Origin: Heyndrickxia coagulans 36D1
GTDB taxonomy: Bacteria > Bacillota > Bacilli > Bacillales > Bacillaceae_C
NCBI RefSeq assembly: GCF_000169195.2
Contig: NC_016023.1
Location: 682,001-746,000, forward strand
DNA: 64,000 bases
Direction of reading: 5' to 3'
Shown: positions 9,068 to 18,179 of the stretch, piece by piece
How the letters are laid out: each line of letters begins with the position of its first letter
Position numbering within the stretch: position 1 is the stretch's first letter
Translations under genes and position numbers: made by a program
Notes under the pieces: generated by a model
Seen by the model: the letters and a program-made list of their open reading frames with translations, nothing else
The model's database searches: none
What the model was told of the DNA's origin: nothing

Positions 9068-9616
9068 TCATGTCCGGATAACGCCGAAAACCTGCTTTAT
9101 TTCCGACTGCAGCTGCTCCAGTAAAGGAAAAGAATGGTGCAACGCAATAGTTTCTGCAATCTTTCTATAGTACCATTCCTGCTTTTCTTTTCCACGGCTG
9201 AACGCATTCCACACGCTTTCCCCGCTTTTTCGCAATTCTTCGTGTATCGTTTTCAAGTTATGGAGTTTATCTGCGCATATGAGCATACAAATTTCCTCTT
9301 CTGCCGTTTTTAATCGCTCGATGGTATGCTGTTTCCGTTCCTCCCACCGCACATTTTTAGGCGGTTCCGTGCAGGCTTCAACAATGCGGGCAACATCGCT
9401 TCCAAACTCGGCTTTTATCTCCTCGTTTGTCACCGCAGTATCTTCAACCGTATCATGAAGAAGCGCTGCTGCGACCACTTCTTTGCGGCAGCCTTCTTTT
9501 AAAAGCATCATGGCAACCGCATACGGATGCACAATATACGGCAGGTCGGACGCTTTCCGGTATTGGCCTTCATGTGCTTTTGCCGCAAATTCAATTGCTT
9601 TTTCCACCATTTCCAT
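9068..9616 (-). CDS. HD-domain hydrolase, MESH1/small-alarmone-hydrolase type
   Basis: A 182-residue stand-alone HD-domain protein. The metal-binding motif order matches the hydrolase half of RelA/SpoT: VHP (His ~30), LLHDTVEDT (His-Asp ~54-55) and ICADKLHNL (~115). There is no synthetase or TGS domain, and the length matches MESH1-like small alarmone hydrolases. Such proteins can hydrolyse (p)ppGpp or, in animals, NADPH. HD proteins have many substrates, so the reaction here is inferred. A ribosome-binding sequence AGAGGAA precedes the ATG. The gene is monocistronic with its own terminator. Confidence 0.75.
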   Translation of the reverse strand: MEMVEKAIEFAAKAHEGQYRKASDLPYIVHPYAVAMMLLKEGCRKEVVAAALLHDTVEDTAVTNEEIKAEFGSDVARIVEACTEPPKNVRWEERKQHTIERLKTAEEEICMLICADKLHNLKTIHEELRKSGESVWNAFSRGKEKQEWYYRKIAETIALHHSFPLLEQLQSEIKQVFGVIRT

Positions 9617-9719
9617 CAGAAATTCCTCTCTTCACTTAAACCTGCTTTTATCATCATACCAAAACGGCGCGGCTATACATGAATGAAAATCGAAAAGCTC
9701 AGCACTACTTTTGGACTTC

Positions 9720-9986
9720 TTAAACATCAAAAGAATCCTTGACCGGCACAAAGGCACAGAATATTCCTTCCCATCCTGTCTGAATTGAAAAAGAAGCTGA
9801 TCCCTGCTTCTTTTTATCTATTTTCTTTGCCTTTACCCCCTCGAATTCTTTTATGTTATCACTTTTTCCCACTTCTCGATATGCTTTATCCGACCATTGC
9901 TTGAGCACAGTGATTTGCCGCTGTACCCGCTTTATTTCTTTTTGCTGCTTTTCATACGCCTGTTTCTGCTGACGGAGGCAGAAGTC
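9720..9986 (-). pseudogene. Remnant of an ABC-F type ATPase (ExpZ/Lsa-like)
   Basis: An open stretch of 88 codons begins directly after two stop codons (upstream end at 9986). Its first half reads like the inter-domain linker of ExpZ/Lsa/Vga-type ABC-F proteins: YEKQQKEIKR, then W..KA, then EFEGVKAKKIDKK. No Walker or signature motif survives on either side, and the last ~30 residues do not continue the family pattern. I read it as a decayed fragment of a ribosome-protection-type ABC-F gene. A GTG at 9908 could start a 62-residue peptide, but it has no ribosome-binding site. Confidence 0.45.
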
Positions 9987-10068
9987 TTATTACTGCCCAT
10001 CATCAGCCGAAAAAGCACCCAAATCTATCTTTTCCCTTTTTTACATGATTGGAATCCGTTTTCATTCT

Positions 10069-10096
10069 CGTAATATGAATTTAATCGTATTGTAAT
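10069..10096 (+). promoter_or_regulatory. WalR-like direct repeats upstream of the 3D-domain gene
   Basis: Three hexamers CGTAAT, TTTAAT and TGTAAT are each separated by exactly five bases. The last two form a near match to the WalR (YycF) box TGTWAH-N5-TGTWAH. A -10-like TATAAC sits at 10119-10124 without a good -35, as expected of an activated promoter. WalR controls cell-wall hydrolase genes such as yocH and cwlO in B. subtilis, and the downstream gene is of that kind. Confidence 0.5.
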
Positions 10097-10150
10097 CTTC
10101 CTTTCTGCCTATTTGTGTTATAACAAGAGTACGGAGAAGGGAGTTGTCTT

Positions 10151-11365
10151 ATGCACTTAAAAAGGCGAATTGCAGTTATGGCGTTTGCCATATTCGTTGG
10201 CACGGCACAACTAAATGCCTATGCAGAAACAGATCAAGGTTCCTTACAGAAAAAATTGGATGAAAATACGCAAACCATCCAAAAGAAAGAATCGGAGAAA
10301 AAAGCCGTCGAAAGCAAAATGGAGAATTTGCAAAAAGACTGGAATACATTGCAATCGTCCATTCAAAAAAATAAAGATAATATCGCAGCAACCGAAGCGA
10401 AAATCCAGTCAGCAAAAGATTCTATCGAAAAGAAAAAAGAGGAAATTGTAAAGCTGGAGGACCAAGTTTCTGCACGGGAAGGCGTGATTAAAAAACGCCT
10501 CGTTGCCATGCAAAAAAACAACCAATACGACTATGTGATTGAAACGATTTTAAACGCGGAAAGCATTGGCGACCTGATCAACCGGGTCAGTGCAGTCGCG
10601 ACCCTGCTGAACGCTGATACAAGCCTTTTGGATCAGCAAAAAGCAGACCTTGCGAAAATTGAAGCCGATAAAAAAGCCATTGCAGACCAGGAAAAAGTGC
10701 TCGAACAGGAGCAGGCAAACTTAAAAAGCAGCCAAGCAAAACTGCAAACAGATTTAAAAGAAAAGGAAAAGGCATTGTCGGGATTAAAATCGAAGTATGA
10801 CAGCATTCAAAATGAGTTGTCACAAGCGGAACAAAAACAAACCGACTTGAATACGAAAATCAGCAACCTGCAAAAAGAAATAAAGGCACAGCAGGCGGCT
10901 GCAAAAGCAAGGGAAGAAGCCCTCGCAAAACAAGCACGCGATGCTGAAGCCGAAAAAGCAGCAGAAGTGCAAGCAGAAAAAAACGCAGAAGCACAAGCGG
11001 ATAAACCAGCGGAAGCCGGCGCCAAGAAAACGGCCGGAACCAAACCCGCCGCATCTGCCGGCCACAGCACGCCAGAAGGCAAATCCTTTTATGTGACGGC
11101 AACATCTTATAACCATGAAGATACGAAGTCGGACATTACTGCTACAGGATATAACATTAAGAAAAACCCGAACATGAAATTGATCGCTGTCGATCCGTCG
11201 GTCATTCCGCTCGGCAGCAAAGTCTGGGTTGAAGGATACGGGGTTGCCATCGCAGCCGATACCGGTGGTGCCATTAAGGGCCATATCATCGATGTCCTGA
11301 TGCCGAACAAAAAAGCTTCCATCGCATGGGGGCGCCGTACGGTCAAAGTGATCATATTGAATTAA
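10151..11365 (+). CDS. Secreted coiled-coil protein with 3D domain (cell-wall lytic type)
   Basis: A 404-residue exported protein. It has a signal peptide (residues 1-25, ending ...LNAYAE), a long PcsB/CwlO-like coiled coil (~28-260), an Ala/Glu/Lys-rich linker, and a C-terminal 3D domain (~312-404). The three aspartates that name this domain are visible in AVDPSVIPLG, AADTGG and IDVLM. Family members such as YocH and Rpf/MltA-like proteins cut or remodel peptidoglycan outside the cell. GAGAAGGGAG precedes the ATG. The gene is monocistronic, lies behind the WalR-like repeats and ends at a strong terminator. It is unusual in joining the CwlO-type coiled coil to a 3D domain rather than to NlpC/P60. 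Confidence 0.85.
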   Translation: MHLKRRIAVMAFAIFVGTAQLNAYAETDQGSLQKKLDENTQTIQKKESEKKAVESKMENLQKDWNTLQSSIQKNKDNIAATEAKIQSAKDSIEKKKEEIVKLEDQVSAREGVIKKRLVAMQKNNQYDYVIETILNAESIGDLINRVSAVATLLNADTSLLDQQKADLAKIEADKKAIADQEKVLEQEQANLKSSQAKLQTDLKEKEKALSGLKSKYDSIQNELSQAEQKQTDLNTKISNLQKEIKAQQAAAKAREEALAKQARDAEAEKAAEVQAEKNAEAQADKPAEAGAKKTAGTKPAASAGHSTPEGKSFYVTATSYNHEDTKSDITATGYNIKKNPNMKLIAVDPSVIPLGSKVWVEGYGVAIAADTGGAIKGHIIDVLMPNKKASIAWGRRTVKVIILN

Positions 11366-11367
11366 GA

Positions 11368-11405
11368 AAAAGCAGCCTTGAACCGATTCAAGGCTGCTTT
11401 TTTAT
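11368..11405 (+). terminator. Terminator of the 3D-domain gene
   Basis: A long stem AAAGCAGCCTTGAA / TTCAAGGCTGCTTT is followed by a T-run. Confidence 0.9.
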
Positions 11406-11682
11406 ATCCACCTATGGGGTCCCGTATAAAATGAACTTAAGTTTTTACATCAAGCCCGAGCACCAATTTGCATGAAGGAGGCAGCTGCGATATTTTGGTC
11501 ATTTTATTAAAGTAAATTTCAATTGTTCGCGTCAAAATCAATGATCATCATGGCTTCCGGCAACACACAGAGAGTAGGAATCTTTAGTTTAACTTGTATA
11601 GCATAAATTTAGAAGCGGACACGGAACAAACGTGAACATTTTCGGCAGTCCTTTTCCAGGCAGGCGCCGGGATTTTTTCCAA
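11406..11682. other. Intergenic stretch between convergent genes, nothing recognised
   Basis: About 280 AT-rich bases between the terminators of the 3D-domain gene and ldh. No frame with a ribosome-binding site, no repeat and no RNA motif was seen. Confidence 0.4.
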
Positions 11683-11713
11683 AGAAAAAGCCGGGCCTCC
11701 CATGAAGCCCAGC
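11683..11713 (-). terminator. Terminator of ldh
   Basis: On the minus strand, GCTGGGC / GCCCGGC (one G-U pair) with a 10-base loop is followed by TTTTTC, starting nine bases past the ldh stop codon. Confidence 0.85.
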
Positions 11714-11721
11714 TGGCATGC

Positions 11722-12678
<957 letters not shown>

Positions 12679-12921
12679 TCAAAAGTAAAAAATATATCCA
12701 CTGTATGAAAGCAGTTTTGCAAGCCCGGCATGGCGGGCCCCTATCCAGTCTATGGATATTGTGCCAACTCCTAATGGATTCCATACTGCTTTTCCTTTAA
12801 AGCAGGACGATTAAACTTTTGCAGCAAATGCTGCCATACGGTTTGTGAAAGAGATGGACGGCATGCTCTTTTATGACTGAAATGGATCATTCCGTTCATT
12901 TTCCTTCATTCCACATGGCTA

Positions 12922-12954
12922 AGTATACCACCATTTTTGTGATTAGGTTCACAT
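12922..12954 (-). promoter_or_regulatory. ldh promoter with overlapping Rex-like operator
   Basis: On the minus strand, -35 TGAACC (12946-12951) and -10 TATACT (12922-12927) are 18 bp apart. The sequence 12937-12954 reads TTGTGATTAGGTTCACAT on the plus strand, an inverted repeat one base from the Rex arms TTGTGA...TTCACAA. It covers the -35 box, where a bound Rex repressor would block transcription. A second, weaker promoter-like pair (TTGCAA / GATATA) lies nearer the gene. Confidence 0.6.
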
Positions 12955-13022
12955 ATTTTATGGCGAAAATTTGAAAATTCACCTGCTTGCATGAAGGAAA
13001 ATGACGGTTTTTCCGTTATTAT

Positions 13023-13076
13023 CCGTTTACATTTTTCACAAATGGTTTTATTCGAAAAGGTCAGATATGTAAACGG
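13023..13076. repeat. Perfect 10-bp inverted repeat, 34-bp spacer
   Basis: CCGTTTACAT at 13023-13032 and ATGTAAACGG at 13067-13076 are exact inverted copies. It lies between ldh and the acyltransferase remnant. It has no T-run, so it is not a terminator; it could be a paired operator or a leftover of a lost gene's control region. Confidence 0.5.
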
Positions 13077-13190
13077 TATTCCCTTTTGTGCGCACTTTCA
13101 CAAATTGACCCGGGCAGAGAAATGAATGGCTGATCCCACCTAAATGATTGAATGCCTGCTCTGTCCTCCAAAAGCGCAGAATCTGCCCGC

Positions 13191-13363
13191 TTAAAAAAGA
13201 ATCCGCATCTCATGCATGGAAGCGTGGACGGCAGACATGACAAAAACGCAACTGTCCAGTCATTCAATTGCGCATCATAAATGGACATGGTGTGGACAGC
13301 CAGTACGCCGAGCATAATAAAGCCTCACATAAAATCAATTTCATATAAGTGCACTTTTTTCAA
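13191..13363 (-). pseudogene. Remnant of an acyltransferase-3 (OatA-like) family gene, N-terminal piece
   Basis: Behind AAAAGGAG, a TTG at 13363 opens a frame reading MKKVHLYEIDFM, then an in-frame TGA (13325-13327) where the family has arginine, then GFIMLGVLAVHTMS. A single-frame shift later the frame reads SAVHASMHEMRILF, then stops. Together these give the EIDFMR...VH...HEMR pattern of the first membrane helices of acyltransferase-3 proteins. A nonsense change, a frameshift and loss of the other ~300 residues make it a dead gene. The whole 12961-13608 stretch contains no other coding signal. Confidence 0.6.
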
Positions 13364-13608
13364 AGAAAGCATCTCCTTTTCTCTTCATACCGGCTGCTTT
13401 ATTTGTACTCTAACAACGATTTCTTAATTTATTATTAAAGAAGAAAAAAACGGTTTCACCGCCAATTCTTTTCTTCCCATCCCCGGTACTTGCTCCGCAA
13501 AAAACACGAATGATATTTACCGTTGACTTTTAATTGTTCGCATTTTATCCTTAATTTATCCTTCTATGTAGGGAATGTTCCTTTGCTGTTTTTTAATTTT
13601 ATAAAGTA

Positions 13609-13637
13609 TTAGACTTTTTTCATTTTACAAGTATAAT
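13609..13637 (+). promoter_or_regulatory. Promoter of ppc
   Basis: TTAGAC (13609-13614), a 17-bp spacer and TATAAT (13632-13637), about 50 bp before the ppc ribosome-binding site. Confidence 0.7.
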
Positions 13638-13692
13638 AATAAGTATCATTTTCTTTGTGCATTTTTCTACCAAATGAAAGGAGCGATTATCC

Positions 13693-16452
13693 TTGCATCA
13701 AATTGATGAAAAGAAAGCACCCCGGATGGCACTGCAGGCAGACATGGATTTTCTCGCCGGGCTGCTGGATAAAGTGATCCTATTTGAAGGCGGCGAAGCA
13801 TTGCTCAAAACGATCCAAAATATTCGCTCCCTGGCACAAAAAGCGAGGGAAACCGGCGATGAGGCTTTCTACCTTCAATTAAAAAAAGAAATTACAGATC
13901 TGAATCCGCCAGAACGGCAGGAAGTCATCCGCGCTTTCTCTACCTATCTGCAATTATTTAATATTACCGAGCAAAATTTCAGAATTAAGCGCCGGCGGGA
14001 GTACCAATCGGAAGATACAGACCAGGTTCAACCGCGTTCACTTGAAGATGGCATTGAAACGCTGCGGAAAGAAAAAGTGCCAGCTGAAATGGTTGCAGAA
14101 CTGTTGAACAGTTTATCGCTTGAGCTGATTATAACGGCACACCCGACAGAAGCAACGAGGCGGACCATTCTGCAAATCCACAAACGAATTGCAGATCTTT
14201 TAAAAGCGCTCGAATATGCAAACACCCGTTATGAGAAAAAAGTTATTGAAGAAACGATTTTGAATGAGATTACCATTTTATGGCAAAGTTCCGAAATCCG
14301 CGAAAAGAAACCGTCCGTTCTCGACGAAGTGAAAAACGGGCTTTACTATTTCGACAATGTCCTGTTCGACGTGCTGCCGCGCATACACGAAGATTTGGAA
14401 GACTATCTGCACGAATCGTACGGACAGCGTTTTAAAGTCCCTTCCTATCTTCATTTTGGCTCGTGGATCGGCGGCGACCGGGACGGAAACCCGAACGTGA
14501 CCGCGGACATCACCTGGAAAACGCTCGAAATGCAACGTGAACTCGTATTGGAAAAATATAAAAAGTCGCTTACAACACTCCGGGAGCTCCTCAGCCATTC
14601 TTCCAAAAAAATAAGCGCCAGCCATGCCCTGCTTGCGTCTGTGGAAAGCGAAGAAAATACAATGCCGGCTGCAAAATTATGGCCGACAAAAGATGAAATT
14701 TACCGCAGAAAGCTGACGATTATGATCCATAAACTGGAATGTGTGGGAAAAAACAATGGCGGCTACCAATCCGCAAAGGAGCTCCTTGCCGATCTGTATA
14801 TGATCCGGGACAGCGTGAACCAGCACCATCCGGCCGGGCATCCGATTAAATTGCTCCGCAAAGTCATCCGCCAGGTCGAATTGTTCGGTTTCCACCTGGC
14901 ATCGCTCGATATCCGCAACCATAGCGGCGAGCATGAATCGGCCCTTGCCGAGGTGCTTTATAACGTCAATATTGCGAAGGACTATAAAAATCTGTCCGAA
15001 GATGAAAAAGTCGCGGTGCTCCTGAAGGCTTTAAACGACCCGCGGCCGATGATTTCAATCTATGATACTTTTACGCCGGAAACGCAGGAAGTCATCAATA
15101 CATTCCGGATGATCAAACGCGCCCACCAAACATTTGGCGAACGGTCCATCCAGGTATATTTGATCAGCATGGCACACTCGGTCAGCGACGTGCTGGAAGT
15201 GCTCGTGCTCGCGAAAGAAGCCGGCCTGTACCGCGTCTACCCGAGCGGGGATATTTTAAGCGAGATCCATATCGCCCCGCTTCTGGAAACGATCGCGGAC
15301 TTGCGGAACGGCGCGAAAATGCTCGAAACCCTTTTCCAAATGCCCATTTACCGGAACCATTTAAAGGTGCGAGGCAATCTGCAGGAAGTCATGCTCGGCT
15401 ATTCCGACGGCAGCAAAGACGGCGGCACGATGACAGCGAACTGGCAGCTGTACAAAGCACAGAAAGAAATTCACGAAATGGGCGCCAAATACGGCATCAA
15501 GCTGAAATTTTTCCACGGGCGCGGCGGTTCGCTCGGGCGTGGCGGCGGCCCGCTTTATTCAAGCCTTTTGTCCCAGCCGCCAGTTACACTTGGCGACGGC
15601 GTGAAAATCACCGAGCAGGGTGAGGTGCTGTCATCGCGCTATTTGCTGCGCGACATTGCTTACCGAAGCCTTGAGCAGGCGACATCTACAATGATGTGTG
15701 CCATCACGGAACAAAAACAGAACGAGAAAAATGGCAAAACGCCAAACGAAGAAGCTGTCAGGGCAATGGATAAAATTTCCGAATATGCGCTTGAAAAATA
15801 TCAGGAACTCGTCTTCCGCGACCCTGACTTCCTGTCTTATTTCAAACAGGCAACGCCTTTAAATGAGATCGGTGAACTCAACATCGGCTCCCGCCCGATG
15901 AGCCGGAAAGGGAGTGCCCGTTTCGAAGACTTGCGCGCCATTCCGTGGGTATTTTCCTGGACGCAAAGCCGCCAGCTCCTCCCCGCCTGGTATGCAGCCG
16001 GAACAGGTCTGAGCAAATATGTGGAAGAAACCGGCAATTTCAAGTTGCTCCAGGAAATGTATGCATCATGGCCGTTCTTCCACGCAACGATCAATAACCT
16101 GCAAATGGCATTGATCAAGGCGGAGCTTTCCACGGCTGAAGAATATACAAGGCTGGTGAAAGATCCTGAAGTTGCCGGCCGGATTTTCGGCCTGATCAAA
16201 GCGGAATACGAACTAACGAAGGAAATGGTTTTAAAGATTGCGGACCAAAAAGAATTGCTGGATTACACGCCAAACATAAAAGAATCGGTGCGTCTCCGCA
16301 ACCCGTACGTCGACCCGCTGAACCTGTTCCAAGTCTACCTTATTTCGCAACTGCGTGAACGCGAAAACAAGGATGAAAAAGCCCGGCACCTGCTGATGGA
16401 GGTCCTGCTTACGATCAACGGCATCGCCGCAGGGCTCCGGAATACAGGCTGA
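13693..16452 (+). CDS. ppc: Phosphoenolpyruvate carboxylase
   Basis: A 919-residue enzyme that carboxylates PEP to oxaloacetate, refilling the TCA cycle and aspartate-family precursors. The catalytic histidine is His150 in ITAHPTEATRR. The glycine-rich phosphate loop GRGGSLGRGGGP lies near residue 609, and the C-terminus ends in NTG with the family's usual invariant glycine. It starts at TTG 13693 after AAAGGAG. Monocistronic, between a consensus-like promoter and a strong terminator. B. subtilis uses pyruvate carboxylase instead, so ppc is a useful marker of this lineage. Beside ldh it marks a PEP/pyruvate branch point, although the two genes are divergent and separately controlled. Confidence 0.97.
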   Translation: MHQIDEKKAPRMALQADMDFLAGLLDKVILFEGGEALLKTIQNIRSLAQKARETGDEAFYLQLKKEITDLNPPERQEVIRAFSTYLQLFNITEQNFRIKRRREYQSEDTDQVQPRSLEDGIETLRKEKVPAEMVAELLNSLSLELIITAHPTEATRRTILQIHKRIADLLKALEYANTRYEKKVIEETILNEITILWQSSEIREKKPSVLDEVKNGLYYFDNVLFDVLPRIHEDLEDYLHESYGQRFKVPSYLHFGSWIGGDRDGNPNVTADITWKTLEMQRELVLEKYKKSLTTLRELLSHSSKKISASHALLASVESEENTMPAAKLWPTKDEIYRRKLTIMIHKLECVGKNNGGYQSAKELLADLYMIRDSVNQHHPAGHPIKLLRKVIRQVELFGFHLASLDIRNHSGEHESALAEVLYNVNIAKDYKNLSEDEKVAVLLKALNDPRPMISIYDTFTPETQEVINTFRMIKRAHQTFGERSIQVYLISMAHSVSDVLEVLVLAKEAGLYRVYPSGDILSEIHIAPLLETIADLRNGAKMLETLFQMPIYRNHLKVRGNLQEVMLGYSDGSKDGGTMTANWQLYKAQKEIHEMGAKYGIKLKFFHGRGGSLGRGGGPLYSSLLSQPPVTLGDGVKITEQGEVLSSRYLLRDIAYRSLEQATSTMMCAITEQKQNEKNGKTPNEEAVRAMDKISEYALEKYQELVFRDPDFLSYFKQATPLNEIGELNIGSRPMSRKGSARFEDLRAIPWVFSWTQSRQLLPAWYAAGTGLSKYVEETGNFKLLQEMYASWPFFHATINNLQMALIKAELSTAEEYTRLVKDPEVAGRIFGLIKAEYELTKEMVLKIADQKELLDYTPNIKESVRLRNPYVDPLNLFQVYLISQLRERENKDEKARHLLMEVLLTINGIAAGLRNTG

Positions 16453-16458
16453 TAGCAA

Positions 16459-16492
16459 AAAAACCTGTCTTGAATCAAGGCAGGTTTTTTTG
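16459..16492 (+). terminator. Terminator of ppc
   Basis: AAACCTGTCTTG / CAAGGCAGGTTT stem (one G-U pair) followed by TTTTTTT. Confidence 0.9.
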
Positions 16493-16636
16493 TCCGCTAC
16501 TTTTTGGGGCCAAAAACTTTTCCGCATGGTAAAGGGCAGCCCATGCTATGGGGGAAACTTGTCCCTTCCTTTTTAACGGAAATTGTAAAAAAATGCAGAA
16601 CTTATTGTATAATGACTTTAAGAATATGCCGGGGGT

Positions 16637-16876
16637 GTGCTAATAGATGACTTTATCGGATTGATTTCAGTCATTTTAATTTTTTCTGTGCCGATTGTCG
16701 CAATTGTAACGAATTTTTTTAAGTCGCGTGAAAAAATAAGAGTACAAGTTTTGGAGAAAGAACTGGAGCTCGAAAAACTGAAAAACGAAAACTTCCTGCT
16801 GGAAACAGAAAAAATGAGGCTGGAATTACAAAAAATGGAGCTGGACGGGCCTAAGGATGAGTGGGTTGTGAAATAA
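16637..16876 (+). CDS. Small single-pass membrane protein with coiled coil
   Basis: A 79-residue protein with one transmembrane helix (residues ~5-28), a basic stretch (KSREKIR) and then a Glu/Leu/Lys heptad-rich coiled coil to ~residue 70. The layout resembles phage-shock PspB, but I see no sequence motif that proves kinship, and no PspA or PspC is nearby. The start is uncertain: GTG 16637 lies immediately after a GGGGG tract that is closer than usual, and a TTG eight codons in is an alternative. The frame is well used and ends in a shared terminator. The product is probably anchored in the membrane with the coil in the cytoplasm. Confidence 0.6.
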   Translation: MLIDDFIGLISVILIFSVPIVAIVTNFFKSREKIRVQVLEKELELEKLKNENFLLETEKMRLELQKMELDGPKDEWVVK

Positions 16877-16899
16877 GCCTAGAAAATTAAAGCAAGTTA

Positions 16900-16932
16900 A
16901 AAGAGCGGCCTACTCATTTACCGCTCTTTTTC
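16900..16932. terminator. Bidirectional terminator between convergent genes
   Basis: AAAGAGCGG (16900-16908) pairs with CCGCTCTTT (16921-16929), with A- and T-runs on both sides. The stop codon of the histidine kinase lies in the loop. Confidence 0.85.
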
Positions 16933-18176
16933 ACCTGCGCATCTTTCCGCTTCTTTTTCGGGAAGGTAATCGTAAATGTTGTCCCTTCGCCAAGTTTGCT
17001 GTCGACTCTGATTTTGCCGCTGTGCTTTTCCACAATCCATTTTGCAATGGAAAGGCCGAGGCCGAGGCTTTCCGTTTTCGTCCGTGATTTGCTGACCTGA
17101 AAGAAGCGGTCAAATATTTTCTCACGGTCCTCCTCTTTCAGGCCGATGCCGTTGTCCTGTACGGAGATACCGACATGGTTTTTGCTTTCAAAGCAAGCCA
17201 GCTCAATTTTCCCGCCGTCCCCCGTGTATTTCATCGCATTGTCAAGCAAAATGACAATGAGCTGGTGGATCCGGTCGCGGTCCCCTGAAAACGTAACCGG
17301 CGGGGCGGATTTTAAAATCAGGGTTTTTCCCTGGATGGCCGCCAGTTCTGAAAAATGATCCATAATCTCCCGGAGCAGCTCATCGAGATAAAATGGTTTT
17401 CGTTCAATTTCAATTTTATCCGAATCGGAACGTGCCAGTGTCAAGAGGTTGGACACAAGCTTTGTAAGACGGCGGCATTCATTCAAAACAGTGGAAATAT
17501 CCTGGAGAACATCCCGCACCGTTTCATTCGGCTTGCGCAGCAAAAGCTCCACTCGTGACTGGATCACCGCAAGCGGCGTGCGAATTTCATGGGAAGCATC
17601 AGAAACAAATTGCGTTTGTTTATCCCACGCGGCTTTGATCGGTTTTAATGCCCGTTCCGCCAACACCAGCCCGGCGATCACCGCAAGCAGGCTGGCGAGC
17701 GCGCAGCCGGCAATCGTAATGATCATCAGGTTATGGAGCATGAGCACTTCCCCGTCAATTTGCGCAAGGAACTGGATTTTCACATCTTCATTTTGCATCA
17801 TGCCTTTTACCGTGTATGTCCGAAAGTAATGCCCCGCTACCTTGATCGTTTCCATAAAGTGGACATGTGCCGGTGCAAATTCCGCCGCATATTGTTCATA
17901 AAGATACACATCCGGACCGTCACTGGGTGTGGACATCAGGTTATTATTTTTGTCCCAGATCAAAATGCGCAGGCGGATATCATTGCCGTGGGGATCGCCG
18001 GCTAAGCTTCCACCTTTTTTTTCGATCCGGTCGAGCGCCCTGTAAATGGACTGGTCAGCCTCGCTGTACATATGTGTGCGCACATACATATAAATGACCG
18101 TTCCTAAAACGGCAATCAGCAAAATAAATACGCATGCGTTTAATGCCGTCAGTTTGATCCTCGTTTTACGGAACAT
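16914..18176 (-). CDS. Two-component sensor histidine kinase
   Basis: A 420-residue membrane kinase with transmembrane helices at ~12-32 and ~150-172. They enclose an extracellular sensor domain of ~115 residues with no recognised motif. Cytoplasmic kinase motifs follow: the phosphorylated His196 in ASHEIRTPL, the N box DNAMKYT, G1 DNGIGL, F box DRFF and G2 GLGLSIAKWIVEKHSG. It is encoded just downstream of its response regulator with a three-base gap. The signal is unknown. Its closeness to the YknXYZ-like exporter suggests a link to antimicrobial or envelope stress, which is inference. Confidence 0.93.
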   Translation of the reverse strand: MFRKTRIKLTALNACVFILLIAVLGTVIYMYVRTHMYSEADQSIYRALDRIEKKGGSLAGDPHGNDIRLRILIWDKNNNLMSTPSDGPDVYLYEQYAAEFAPAHVHFMETIKVAGHYFRTYTVKGMMQNEDVKIQFLAQIDGEVLMLHNLMIITIAGCALASLLAVIAGLVLAERALKPIKAAWDKQTQFVSDASHEIRTPLAVIQSRVELLLRKPNETVRDVLQDISTVLNECRRLTKLVSNLLTLARSDSDKIEIERKPFYLDELLREIMDHFSELAAIQGKTLILKSAPPVTFSGDRDRIHQLIVILLDNAMKYTGDGGKIELACFESKNHVGISVQDNGIGLKEEDREKIFDRFFQVSKSRTKTESLGLGLSIAKWIVEKHSGKIRVDSKLGEGTTFTITFPKKKRKDAQVKKSGK

Positions 18177-18179
18177 GAA

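Noticed and set aside
10820-11284. 154-codon minus-strand frame rich in Phe/Cys
   Set aside because: Antisense to the coiled-coil and 3D region of the secreted protein; its composition mirrors the Lys/Glu/Ala repeats.
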